Assembly: GCA_032622095.1 (NCBI GenBank)
Contig: CP136067.1
Span: 195,384,052-195,448,051, forward strand
Length of the DNA: 64,000 nt
DNA from: Siphonodentalium dalli
Taxonomy: Eukaryota > Mollusca > Scaphopoda > Gadilida > Siphonodentaliidae
Reading direction: 5' to 3'
Positions within the stretch are counted from its first letter, which is position 1. Every line of letters starts with the position of its first letter. Shown here one piece after another: positions 1 to 10,508 of the stretch. The notes beneath the pieces were generated by a model. That model worked only from the letters and a program-made list of their open reading frames with translations, did no database searches and was not told the DNA's origin. The position numbers and the translations under genes were made by a program.

Positions 1-571
1 CAAAATTAGTTCTAACCTTCTACACAATGATTTCAATGCAATGTCCGTTGCATGCTTTGTGAATACATATCATGCGGTGAGTAAATATTTCAAAACAAAC
101 TTTAGTAGGCATGTCCGATTTTTAAAATGTTTTCACATCCTTTCTCACCAAGTGTACAGTATGCACAAAATATCACATATAATCAACTACATAGGCGTTA
201 GTCCATAGTTGGTTGATTTTCAGTTTAGCGTTACTCTAGTATTTTAGAACAAATTGCGAAAAGAAGTGACTATTAATTGTTGATTATTACTAAATTATCG
301 GACTGTGATTGAATCATTCTATGATATGATTTCATTGCTTTGTTTAATCAGTGTTATACTATCTTATGCAGTGTCTTATGGCACATTTTGTATCGGTGGC
401 AAAGATAAACAATTGTGAAGACATTTTATAAATAGATCAAATATCAAACATATCAACTTTAATAAAACAATTCAAATCTAAAGTGAACATACATGCACAA
501 TGCACTTGGTGTAATATAACTTGTTCTGACATTGTTGTAGTCATTGTAAAGTAGGTCTCAACAAAGTAAGT

Positions 572-670
572 GGCCTTTTAACCACAACAGAATTATGGTA
601 ATTTATTCAGGATTTAGTCGGAAAGAGAGCGATAGCTTTTGGATGAATGGCAACAAGCCATTTTTCCGAC
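572..670. repeat. Partial copy of the 817-1000 foldback MITE
   Basis: The stretch carries the same words as the MITE at 817-1000 in the same order (TTAACCACAACAGAATTATGG, GGATTTAGTCGGAAA, then GAATGGCAACAAGCCAT) but lacks its outer CAGTAATGCC ends. It is an older or truncated copy about 150 bases to the left of the complete one. Confidence 0.6.
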
Positions 671-698
671 TAAGTGCCATGTACCGCACACGCTGTGA

Positions 699-1655
699 TT
701 AAAATCGTAAAAAGTACTCTGAAAATTTCACAGCAAAGCTTTTGGCATATTTGAAAATTGAGGCGCAGTAATGGTCATCTGAGTGTGACTTTCGAAACTG
801 TCTCTGTTGTAACATACAGTAATGCCCTAATTAATCGACTCCTTTAACCACATCAGAATTATGGGTAACTTTTCAGGATTTAGTCGGAAATATGGCTTGT
901 TGCCATTCATCGGAAAGCTCTCCCCGAGAGCTTTCCGATGAATGGCAACAAGCCATATTTCCGATGTGGTTAAAGGAGTCGATTAATTAGGGCATTACTG
1001 TATATTAGACATTTAGTTGTAATTAAGTGCTGCATGTGTTGTTGGGTCTTTAGACCAGAATTGAAATTTGAACCATGAAAATGATGTGGTTTCTTTTTCT
1101 GATAGACCTTTATTCAGGGCTTCGGTTTTACATTTTTCAAATAGAGCAGGGGCAGAAATTGCCACACCCATATGAGTCACTACCTTGCCGTCGGTATTAA
1201 CCTCACTGTGGCGACACTCATCTACAGCCGTGAGATCAGATGACTATTTCACAAAAATCCCAAAACTTATCAAATTTTGGCTTGGCACCATTGTTTATTC
1301 TCAAATCCCTCGAAATAGAAGGATCTCCTTGTTTGTATATTATCTTAAATCTCTCATCTACTTCTTTGGCTACCTTGTCAGTAGATACAGAACTATCCCC
1401 AGTGAGCTCTTTAAAAATAAACCTGAATTTGGATGGGGTTATTTGATCTAACATAACCAATTCTAGAAGTGACCTGCATTTTGCTTTATGAGCTTTGGAA
1501 AAATATTTGGGTAGGCTTTCTTTAATTTTGGATATGGTATTGGCCCGCATAGAATCATTACCCTGGTCACTTCTATGTATTCCCAACTTCGATGGTAATT
1601 TTCTCGGCACCGGTACTTGTGATCGAGATTGCCAACCCGTCATCAAGACGAACAT
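699..1655 (-). pseudogene. Transposase-like coding relic, frameshifted and split by a MITE
   Basis: Three collinear minus-strand pieces can be read. Piece 1 (1655-1236, 139 codons) ends ...AKPKFDKFWDF and then hits a stop. A one-base shift near 1240 opens piece 2 (about 1240-1013), which contains TAVDECRHSEV, HMGVAIS and FSWFKFQFWSKDP. Beyond the MITE at 815-1002, piece 3 (809-699) reads QQRQFRKSHSDDHY...FKYAK before a stop. This order (ADDRRH-like, HMxxAIS, W(L/F)xFQFWxK, QxRQFRKxHxDxHY) matches, from memory, a family of uncharacterised repeat-encoded proteins in cnidarians and molluscs with a DDE-like region further on. The motifs are seen; the family and transposase role are inference. The downstream catalytic part is not present in readable form. 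Confidence 0.6.
815..1002. mobile_element. Foldback MITE, TA-flanked (mariner-like)
   Basis: The outer 37 bases (starting CAGTAATGCCCTAATTAA at 817) recur as the reverse complement ending at 1000, and an inner arm (GGAAATATGGCTTGTTGCCA) is mirrored too, so the whole 184 bases folds into one long hairpin with a single unpaired block on the left arm. TA dinucleotides at 815-816 and 1001-1002 fit a TA target duplication, as in Tc1/mariner-type MITEs. It lies inside the pseudogene at 699-1655 and splits it. Confidence 0.75.
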
Positions 1656-2035
1656 CGTCCAGAAATGACTTCAATGTTTTCTCTGGATCCGTTGTGGTGA
1701 TTTTTTATCGATAATTGTCAGGGATGTGCAATTTAAGCAGCATATCGAATGATTATTGCACCGCGACCTTCGGAAAAAATACATCAAATTCAGAAACTTA
1801 AGACGCTGACGGACATTGCCGATAACTACCGGAGTTACACGATTCGCGCAACGCAATTTATACATTCCGGTTTATTAACTTTCCGCTCGCCGGAAATCTC
1901 CGCTGAGATTGCGGCAAAATAGGATTTATGCTCGATAACAACACTTGCCTGTTGATAATTAAGAAAATGCGTGATTATTTCGGCATAAAAATGAAATGCG
2001 GCAGATATTGCTAAACTGAAATCAACCAACTATGG

Positions 2036-3045
2036 CTTAAGGTTGGACAAACCTGGTTTTCGAACTCGAGCTAGATATTGTTGCCTAGTGACCTCGCCAA
2101 AGCATAAGTTGCGTTTAAAAAAAAAAACTACTAATAAACAAGAGTTGCAATTTGGATACTTCCACTGTTAACACTGTTCATTTAAGGAATAATCTAAATA
2201 ATAATGTATTTATACTGTGTAAGTACAATTAGGAAATGAAGATTATTCCTTATAATTACATAGCAGTGAAAAATACCAGCATAAAATATGTATTTTCAGT
2301 TGGAAACATCATTAAATAGTTGGAACTCTATGGTGATGTTGCCATGTTGCCATGGCAAAATCCCTACACTCAACGTCACTTCCACTCTAATGTAATTATG
2401 TAATATAATCACCACAGCTTTTATAAACTTAAAGGGGATTTACTATAGAAAACAAAGAGAGTGTAATTATACTATAATATAAATTACTTTCGAAGTGGGG
2501 ATACTCAACTAAGTTAACTCAGTGAATAAAGTTGATAACCATTTTTGAGGCAGAGATATTCAACACAGTCAATTAAAGAGAGTCTATTCATGCCAAGTAT
2601 TCTACATAATTAATCAAACAGGGTTAATATGATTCCCACTCCATCCACAGTAGTATTCTATGCTATGCTACATTTTTATAACCTTTTCTTGCATGTGATA
2701 AAGAGTATATGATATTCATGCTCGGTTAACATGCCACTTCCAAAACTTTTTCCGAATTTGTCATCCATATAATATTGTTGAATCGATCAGTGGACTAGTA
2801 ATGATATTAAATGACCAGTTAAACACATACATCTCAATCAGAGAGGCAGCAAAATTTGGCTAAATTGACATACCAGTAGATTGTTGGGTCGCTTCTGTCT
2901 CCAACACCCTGATTCTCTCCTTCAAGCTCTTTATTATCCCTTCTTTAATCGTGCATGGCATACATTCCATGACTCCTCTAATGGAGAAGTAATGAAACAT
3001 TAGACTTTCATAATGTTAAGACAAAGTTCAGTAGTCATTTTCAGC
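2036..3045. other. No recognised feature
   Basis: AT-rich sequence with no long open frame, no clear splice-bounded exon and no repeat that I could match elsewhere in the window. Confidence 0.5.
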
Positions 3046-3445
3046 TTAACCCTTTACCCAACAAACCGGCCAAAACCGGCCAAATAAAGCTTCAACAGCC
3101 TAAAATATCTTCGGTCTGTCTCAATAGAACCATACAAATATGGATATCATTGGAACCGGCTCCTTGACCGCATTGTGATAGTTACAGTTAGCCCTGTGCC
3201 AATGCATTCTCTTATATATGCGAGTCGACCATAGGTCGCCTCGCATATATAAGAGAATGCATTGGCCTAAACAAAATCTTTTTTTTAACACTTTTTACCA
3301 TTTTTTCTTACATTCTTTAGCAATTTTATAATTTTTAATGTGTTAAGCCAATGCATTCTCTTATATATGCGAGGCGACCTATGGTCGACTCGCATATATA
3401 AGAGAATGCATTGGCACAGGGCCCTTCTGTTGGGTAAAGGGTTAA
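3046..3445 (+). mobile_element. TTAA-flanked MITE with twin palindromes, copy 1
   Basis: The element runs from TTAA (3046-3049) followed by CCCTTTACCCAACA to TGTTGGGTAAAGGG and TTAA (3442-3445). TTAA target sites with CCC-starting terminal repeats are typical of piggyBac elements, so it is probably a non-autonomous piggyBac-type MITE. Inside are two 67-base near-perfect palindromes, P1 (3199-3265) and P2 (3348-3414), which are reverse complements of each other, separated by an ~80-base A/T spacer; an asymmetric ~130-base piece (GGCCAAAACCGGCC...) lies left of P1. No coding capacity. Other copies: 21454-21852 (opposite orientation), 45998-46348 and 53086-53436. Confidence 0.85.
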
Positions 3446-4349
3446 CATGACAAAGTATGGGTGAGATTTTCCATCTGTTTGCAGTCGTCCAGTGTCACCA
3501 ATTGCTCTTTGTATATTAGTTTACTGAAATGTTGTATGCAGGCTAGGATCAATGCCCAGATAAGAACATTCTATTTTGAAGCCGGTCTGGCACACATAAT
3601 TGCTGCCCCAGTGAACATCTTGTATTTGTCGAATGTCAGACACACCCTACAGGTCAAGGTTATGGATCAACTCTTTTGAAACTAGTTCATAGTACCATGA
3701 CATGATTACATCCTATTTCGGGCCCAGTCAGATGTCAACAATGATAATTAAGCCAGCATGGTGGCCATCTTTGATTTTTCAACATGCCACACAGGTCACA
3801 TTTATAGAATATTTTTTTTATTCTGAATATTTATCAGATGGATTACTTTGTTCTTTGAGTTGATAAGACATCCAACTTAGGGTCAAATCTCATACATATA
3901 TCAGTATCAAAAATTTAGTCTGCTAATGGAATATCCCATAACAAAGTGGGTTGAAATATTCTTCTAAACATACTATTGGTACCTCTGGCACAGGTGTGAT
4001 ACTAGTAGTGCATGTATTTGTTGGTAGCTGTATTCTCATGTACTGGAAAAAAAAAATACATTGTTACCTATCTATACAAGAAGATATGGAACAGATCAAT
4101 ATTGCGGAATCTGGTGAAAATTGATAGGCGGAACCCAAATTCGAACTTACACTTTAATTTGTGCTAATAATCCCACATACCTAATTTGTAGGGCTGTTAA
4201 ATGATACACCCCTATTACGATATGTATCGCAGTTTTTTCATACGATACAGTAAAATTGTACATGTATGTGTAGTCAACACATATCAAAGTGTGGGAATCT
4301 GTACATGGTTTCATGAATAATACTAGTTTAATACCACAAATTAACTTAC
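3446..4349. other. No recognised feature
   Basis: AT-rich non-coding sequence. The only small motif is a run of related GATAC words at about 4200-4250 (ATGATACACC, CATACGATACAG), too short to class. Confidence 0.45.
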
Positions 4350-4494
4350 CTTTGCCAACTCTGTGAAAAATACATCAAACTTATTTCCTGGTCTCCCTGG
4401 ATTTAGGTGCCTCAAGTCTTGGATAAGGTCAATGTCGCCGAGGAATACGAGTCGCATTCTTTCGTCAGTTGTAGGCAGGGTTGTCAAAGTACCG
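4350..4494 (-). pseudogene. Possible exon or relic, repeat-protein family
   Basis: A short minus-strand open stretch reads ERMRLVFLGDIDLI then DLRHLNPGRP and FDVFFTELAK, and ends exactly at a strong donor (CAAAG|GTAAGT, intron start at 4349). The wording resembles the part just before the ADDRRH motif of the family represented at 699-1655 (compare AKPKFDKFWDF there). The acceptor is uncertain; a candidate AG lies in the GACGAAAG word near 4475, and the left boundary given is approximate. No partner exon was found, so this may be a repeat relic and not part of a working gene. Confidence 0.4.
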
Positions 4495-4569
4495 ACGGTA
4501 CCACAACTTTCGGTACCGGTTCCGTACTGATGTTCAGTACCGCAAACCGCGTCGGTATCTGTACTCATT

Positions 4570-5188
4570 GAGTGGTCTTTTATACTGCAAATAACTTTGG
4601 TTTCGTGGGTTCATCATCAATTATTGTTAAGTTCGAGGTTTAGTCAAACAACGAAAATAAAAATCGCAACGACATTTACAATTAAGTTGTTGTCTGCGGC
4701 TCTTTTCGGCAAGTCGCAAAGGGAGGATTTAAAAAAAGACGGAATACAGAGTGGAACGAATGTAGACATGTATGTTTGACTACTGGGCCGGGTAACATTG
4801 TAGGCTTGTATCATATTGTATGGATACATGGTAGTGACGGTCACACGGTGTCACGGAACACCATATTATTTGTGTGGTAATTAATTAGAGAACTCACTAA
4901 TCGGCCATAAATTCATAATGCTGCCCTATTACTCGCATGTTGTAAATTTGTAATTTCATAAATGATGTCACCCAATGAAACCAAATTAAGTCGTTTCCAG
5001 TAAGCCTAGTTCAGGCTAGTTGTAGTTGGCTAGTTCGAAAATTTGGAATAGATTTTGAGAGAAGTGTCTGTGACATTAACTTTATATCACAAATTCACAA
5101 TAAAAGATAATACAGGGGAAAATAAAACTCTTCTCTAAAATTTTCTCAATAGATGTCCCTCATCATGTCACTCGAGTAAGTCAAGTTC
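4570..5188. other. No recognised feature
   Basis: Non-coding sequence between the exon-like piece at 4350-4494 and the hAT remnant. It could be the 3' non-coding end of the hAT element, but no terminal repeat could be confirmed. Confidence 0.4.
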
Positions 5189-5563
5189 TTATACAGTGTC
5201 AACATCCATGGATGGTAATTTTGGGCACTTTTGCGCCTTGTTGGTCCCCAAATGGTGGGCGCGAATGAATGACAGTGCGTCAAGTAGCCGATCTCCCATT
5301 CGTGAACGAATCTTAGTGCTGAACAACGCACATGCGGAAAATGCGCATTCTGCTTCAACACTAGTTGGTTGAATTGAACACAGGTCACGGTATTGCAGTT
5401 CCAAACTTTTTGGACGAACCTTTGTGGTTTCCCACACACGGAAATCGCGTTGGATATTACTACCACAAGGCTCGGTGTCGACAACAACAGGGATCATAAC
5501 TGACTCCATTTCTTTGTCGAGATCTTCAGCCATTTTGCTTCGTTTTCGCAGTTGCAGATTTTT
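5189..5563 (-). pseudogene. hAT transposase, C-terminal dimerisation region (fragment)
   Basis: The minus-strand frame is open from about 5563 to a TAA at 5189-5191. It contains the hAT C-terminal dimerisation signature: YRDLCSIQPTSVEAECAFSA followed by LFSTKIRSRMGDRLLDALSF, corresponding to the family pattern of an IPATS-like word, an SxAE/RxFS word, and KxRxRL...DAL.FL. Upstream of a possible Met at 5533 the frame stays open through a lysine/arginine-rich stretch until it meets an unrelated repeat at about 5566, so the zinc finger and catalytic core are missing. The fragment is small but uninterrupted. It may be a truncated transposon copy; a domesticated ZBED-type gene exon is possible but less likely given the abutting repeat. 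Confidence 0.75.
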
Positions 5564-5565
5564 TT

Positions 5566-6110
5566 TAATGGGGTCACCTGGTCAAATAGGGGCCAAGCGA
5601 AGGACAGTTTCACTCTTAATATGCTTCCTTCACATCAGGTCTATTTTACTGATATTTAGTATGAAGGGTTCTTTGGTGTCTGGGATTCAAATATATTCAG
5701 ATGGGGTCACCAGGTTAAATAGGGTGGGACCAGGGACATAACTGTATGTCTCTATAGTAATTCTTAAAATGTCTTCTCAAGAGAGGTTGGACTATTTAGC
5801 TTACATATAGGGGCCAAGCGAAGGACAGTTTCCCTCTTAATATGCTTCCTTCAAAAGGACCCATCAGGTCTATTTTACTGATATTTAGTATGAAGGGTTT
5901 TTTGTTGTCTAGGATTCAAATTTATTCAGATGGGGTCACCAGGTTAAATAGGGTGGGACCAGGGACATAACTATATGTCTCTATAGTAATTCTTAAAATG
6001 TCTTCCCGAGAGGTTGGACTATTTAGCTTTCATATACTTGGAGGATCCTTTAGTGACTGAGATTCAGATTTGTTAACATGAGGTCAACATGTTGAGAAAT
6101 GACGGGGCTA
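5566..6110 (+). repeat. Tandem ~223-bp repeat units (TAGTAATTCTTAAAATG family)
   Basis: About two and a half units. GGGGCCAAGCGAAGGACAG recurs at 5588 and 5811, and GGGGTCACCAGGTTAAATAG and TAGTAATTCTTAAAATGTCT recur at the same spacing. Diverged units with the same words (GGGGTCACxxGGTCAAATAGG, TAGTAATTCTTAxAA) occur at 59.6-60.2 and 61.7-62.1 kb, so this is a dispersed family with internal tandem units. It truncates the hAT fragment on its left. Confidence 0.7.
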
Positions 6111-7322
6111 TGGGGAGTTAACACTTTTGTGTCTAATAAAATCATTGAAATACCAAATTCATTAAATCATCTACCTTGGACCTACCTGACTGATTAATTT
6201 GACATACATGTATGGTGTTTTGGGTCCATGGATAATTGGGCTTCAAACATGTCTAAATGGTTTAATAAAAAGGTGCTTGTGAGATTGGAAATTTCAAACA
6301 ATTGAGAAAGTTTGAGATGTCGGTTGTGAAATTCCAACCTAAGACTTGGGAGTCTGGAGGGGACTTGTTGAGCTGGAGGAGGGGGTGATCAGTATTATCA
6401 CTGGGGGTAAGCTGCTCCATGGGAAGCGGTTCGCTTGTGATAAAAGCTCCAGTGCGCATGAGCGAAGCTCCAATGCGCATCCGGTCAGAAGAAGTTATTT
6501 TATTTACAACATTCAAAGAACACAGATTGAAGGTAAGGAATAGAAAAGAATTTCCACTGCTGCTCCCTTCTACGATAACATTTATAACAAAATCAGGGAC
6601 ATTTTGTCACATCTTTGCTCACAATACCCTCCTTTTCCCAGTTTAGCATTGCTGAAAAGTATTCCCTATGCATTTACTATGGGAAACTACCGAAAGTAAC
6701 CGGGTGAATAGACCGTATTTAAAAGCTTATTTGAGCGTGAACAATATTGAACAATAAAGCTGATACGTCATCTAGTAATACGAATACGAATACGAATGTA
6801 ATTATGACAATTAAGAATGTAATACAAATGATATGAATGTAATTACGATAATTAGACATTAGTATATATAATTACTATAATATAATAATTATATTTATAT
6901 CATTTGCAGTGCATTCTTCGCAGAACCATAACACCATATGTATAGTGGTGATATGGCTTCGTAATTATGATTATTAGACATTTATTTTAGTTGGGAATAC
7001 GTTGAACTGGTATCGCTATGTTGCTTCAGTGAAAGCTCACACCTTGATGCAGGATTGGGAGTGTCAGGGACGTGACTAGAGGGTCTTGGTTTGGGGGGTG
7101 TCAAACTTCGAATTTCCAACTGTATCCCCCACTTTGGAGCACATTTTTATCTCAACTTAAGATTTTCCTTTTGCACACTCTTGAGCTTGAATATTCTGAC
7201 TGTTACCTGAAACAGGTTTGTAACTGGTTGGAACTCCAACGATATACCCCCATATATTTGAAAGTATCTGAAATATATGTTGTAAATATAAATGTCTTTC
7301 AACTCCGGGTGGAGTGCAAATC

Positions 7323-7415
7323 ACAGGGGTCCGGGAATATATATGTTTTTAATTTATCATAGTATTTTGAGAAAATAATATGATAAATTAAAACAAAAAA
7401 TTCCTGGACCCCTGT
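7323..7415. repeat. Small hairpin repeat (93 bp)
   Basis: ACAGGGGTCCGGGAATATAT at the left is mirrored by ATTCCTGGACCCCTGT at the right, with an inner AATTTATCATA/TATGATAAATT stem. The whole unit folds on itself with a short loop; it looks like a minimal MITE. No target duplication could be settled. Confidence 0.55.
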
Positions 7416-7658
7416 ATTGCAAATTGATTTTCCCAATACTGCCCACCCGCAATGAAGACACTCTACCAACAATTATACCTGATTATCTTGCGCTTATTAT
7501 TTCATTATTGTCATTTCAGATGTATGCGGGTATGGAAGGGTCAATGGAGGATTCAATGATCTTAATGGACCTTTCTGAAAAGATATTAAAATGCATCCAT
7601 AATTACATGTATTTGGCATTATTTTTTGCAATTAGTTGATTTTAATAACTTTTGAAAA

Positions 7659-7690
7659 ATGTTGTTGTTGTTATTGTTGTTGTTGTTGGA
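7659..7690 (+). repeat. TTG microsatellite
   Basis: Roughly ten TTG triplets with one TTA, followed by GGAATCTGATTATACGGGGACC. The same GTTGTTGTTGGAATCTG context reappears at 28005-28035, marking a shared dispersed repeat. Confidence 0.7.
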
Positions 7691-8039
7691 ATCTGATTAT
7701 ACGGGGACCACCTGATCGGATTGTCTGCCTTTAATAGGTCATGCATGCCGTTTTCGTGCCATTTATATATAATGGCACATCCATATTGTGTTATGACTTA
7801 CACAAGCCGCATATCAACAATTATTTTGCAAGATTAATTATGCGAATACATGCATGCCATGGTCAATCTCCCACATCGTAATATGCATACATGATCAACC
7901 CACTATTCGAAATCAATTAGGCTGACAACAAACGAATAGTTTTAATTATATCCGTACAATAACACTTGAATCACACAGGACTGCATGTACATTCAAATAC
8001 ATATCGATTGGAGTATATAATAGGATATACTATTGGTAT

Positions 8040-8922
8040 TAGACCCCGAAGCCACGACAACTAGTTTTCACGGCTGGCTGAACCAATTTTCGTGGCTGGT
8101 TATCTAGCTAAGCCGGCTCAGTCGCGACGTTCGTGGCTGACGAAATATGGCGGCTGAGACGTTATAATTCAGGCTTTATTCAGCCTATTTCGTCATAGAC
8201 ACCCGCTTGTTTTAATTGGCGTTTGTATTGAACCCGTATAATTCCAGACCACGTGTATTCTTTTGGTGTTGGGCTTTTCTATTATGGCGAAATACACGAA
8301 TTAAGGAGTCAGTAAATGACTGGCAGGGATGTACTATGTAGTTTCCCATCTATAAAATCGGTATAAGTTACATTGGGACTTCTGTCGACTACAGACGGCT
8401 ATCTTCACTGGCATCTTGCGATATACATGTATACATCATTGAATGCTGAATCCGATAGTATTGATATATAATATTTCAAACTATTTTCTATTCTCTTCTA
8501 TATACAGGTATTATGCATATATTGACAAATGTCAGCGATGTCTGAGACTGAGTCGTGTCGAAATAAACAATTTATACTTTAAACCCTGTCAATAATGAAT
8601 GGATGCTCATACTCCGTTATATGAAAGCATGCATTGGAATAGTCTATTCCACAATGAGAGGCCCCGGGTGTTCTGATAGTGTAACAACCATGCCGTGTCC
8701 ATACGAGTATACCAATATTAGGCAATGCGGTTTAGTTATTTGCGATTCGCAGTGCAGTTGTCCTTAAGTTAACATATAAGTCCACGCACACGGCTCAGCC
8801 ATTTTACAATTCCGGCGGCGGAGATTTGTTCATGCGGCTGGCGTCAGAGATAATATGGCTGGCGGCGGCTTGTGGCCAATATGGCTGGCGGCGGCGGCGT
8901 GCGATGGCGGCTTCGGGCTCTA
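8040..8922. mobile_element. Non-autonomous hAT element with 8-bp TSD
   Basis: The direct repeat ATTGGTAT lies immediately outside both ends (8032-8039 and 8923-8930), a perfect 8-bp target duplication as expected for hAT. The ends are TAGACCCCGAAGCC on the left and, in reverse complement, TAGAGCCCGAAGCC on the right. The 883 bases encode no transposase. Both subterminal zones are rich in GGCTGG/GGCGGC words (8080-8160 and 8760-8915), a likely transposase-binding array and a sharp local rise in GC. Confidence 0.85.
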
Positions 8923-9595
8923 ATTGGTATATAACTGATAATTCACGGAAACACCACACGATAATTGTCATGTTTTAGGCTCCAATAATGCCAATGTGAT
9001 TGAAATAATAAATACAAACTTGTTTCGATCGTTTTCACCTCTGCAATTCCCTAAATCTCTTTTTAAATGCGCACTGGAGCCCTCCAGTCCCGGTGGTCTA
9101 CGCGCTGGCGCTTATCGAAATACGAACTGGAGCGTTCACGTGGTGGTGTTAAAATGCATTTTTCTCAGTATTTAGTTGTTTGAGACACCAACGCCAACAA
9201 CAATCGCACGGCGGAGATGTTTGTTATAGCAATTGATACGGGACATTATTCTGATTATTTCGTTTTCATACACAAAATATCATGTTATTAAGAATTTTCT
9301 CGTTACACAATCAGGTTTTGAAGTGATAAATCAGCTGCTTCTGCATGGTATGGAAATGTTTTCGAATAAATGCGATATATAAATCACAGTTAAAGCATGT
9401 TGGTCATTTGTGACCGACGTTCCACAGAATAATGCTGTTTATAGAGATAATACGTACCATTTTGAATACTTCAGTTTCCTTTTTCACAAAATAATCACAG
9501 ACGCACCGTCGCATTGTAAACTGCGCACTGGAGCTTTTATCACAAGCGAACCGCTTCCCACGGAGCAGCTTACCCCCAGTGAGTATATAGTTGGT

Positions 9596-9800
9596 AATTT
9601 CAAGGTGGATATTCACCCATCTACATACATGAAGCCTCTCTAGCCACATATCCTGTTTAGATCTACTTCTTTTAAAGTTATTATGAAAAGTTCTGACTGT
9701 TGTGGTCTCCAGAGTCCCAGTCTTATCGGTCTTGGCAGTCTGGTGAGCGACCCCACAGTCATTGACTGTCTTGTTTATACATATCTATTATATATTTTTA
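9596..9800 (+). repeat. Dispersed repeat shared with 62.83-63.02 kb
   Basis: Words such as CAGAGTCCCAGTCTT, CAGTCTGGTGA and ACAGTCATTGACTGTCTTGTT follow in the same order here and at about 62935-63003 (same strand). Both copies lead into T/A-rich DNA and then into modular repeats, so they are probably the end of one repeat family. Confidence 0.6.
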
Positions 9801-9841
9801 AAAGCAGATTGCCTCATATTTTAGTTATCAAATATGTTTAT

Positions 9842-10505
9842 TGTCCGCCGACCCAACGGGTTCGGAGGACTATTATAATCAGCACGTCCGTGCATGCGTC
9901 CGTCCGTGTTTACATATGGGCATATATTGGTTACTTTGTGGGAACAATGGGCACTTGTTGGGTATTTTCCGCCTTGTTGGGTATTTTCCCGCCTTGTTGG
10001 GTATACCCAATAGCCCTGACAAGTTATTCTTTGTCCAAACATATTTTTTGGCTTTCATGTGAATGTACTCAACAGGTGGATTGGACTTCATTTGTCCTAA
10101 AAAAAAGTCCATAATGTCCAAACCAGAACCCAACAAAAAAATATTGGATGACCCACTATGTGCCTATTTGTGAGAACACATTTTTCATACCCAACAAGGG
10201 AACCCAATAAGATTTTGGACAACTGACCCAATTTGTGCCCAAATGAGAACCCAAGATGACTTCAACTTATTTAAATTTACTCAACAATGTCTGCATTTTT
10301 TAGCCAATAAATATCTGAACAGATCTATGCAGCCAACAATATTTTAATTATGCCCAACCAGAACCCAACAAAAAAATATTGGATGACCCACTATGTGCCT
10401 ATTTGTGAGAACACATTTTTCATACCCAACAAGGGAACCCAATAAGATTTTGGACAACTGACCCAATTTGTGCCCAAATGTGTGTACGTCCGTCCGTCCG
10501 TCCCG
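9842..10505 (+). repeat. Head of a hairpin/(GTCC)n modular element with a duplicated 123-bp block
   Basis: A GC hairpin (CCGACCCAACGGGTTCGG, around 9848-9865) is followed by AGGACTAT and GTCCGTGCATGCGTCCGTCC. Then come three GCCTTGTTGGGTATTTTCC-like words and two essentially identical 123-base blocks starting ACCAGAACCCAACAAAA at 10122 and 10357 (235-base spacing). A second (CGTC) run at 10485-10503 introduces the ~160-bp array. The arrangement matches Helentron-associated tandem-repeat elements of bivalves by recollection. Confidence 0.6.
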
Positions 10506-10508
10506 AGG

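Larger units (their letters stand above)
203..2035. repeat. Inverted-repeat pair enclosing a transposase-like relic
   Basis: A 27-base sequence at 203-229 (CCATAGTTGGTTGATT...) is repeated in reverse complement at 2010-2035 with a single one-base indel. The interval of 1.83 kb contains the minus-strand transposase-like pseudogene (699-1655), so the arms may be the terminal repeats of that element. No convincing target duplication is visible outside the arms, and I do not know the superfamily. Confidence 0.5.
6399..9581. repeat. 60-bp inverted repeat pair, possible CACTG-ended DNA element
   Basis: CACTGGGGGTAAGCTGCTCC at 6399, continuing through GCGGTTCGCTTGTGATAAAA to AGTGCGCA at 6458, is mirrored at 9522-9581 with very few differences. 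The 3.18-kb span is consistent with one element having 60-bp terminal repeats. CACTG ends occur in some EnSpm/CACTA elements, but the flanks (left ...TTAT, right AGTA...) show no clear 3-bp duplication and no transposase was recognised inside, so the pair might also be two independent copies. The element at 8040-8922 is nested in it. Confidence 0.5.

Noticed and set aside
4471-4560. CAGGGTTGTCAAAGTACCGA as the end of the hAT element whose C-terminus is at 5189-5563
   Set aside because: The start looks hAT-like, but no matching opposite end or 8-bp duplication could be found.
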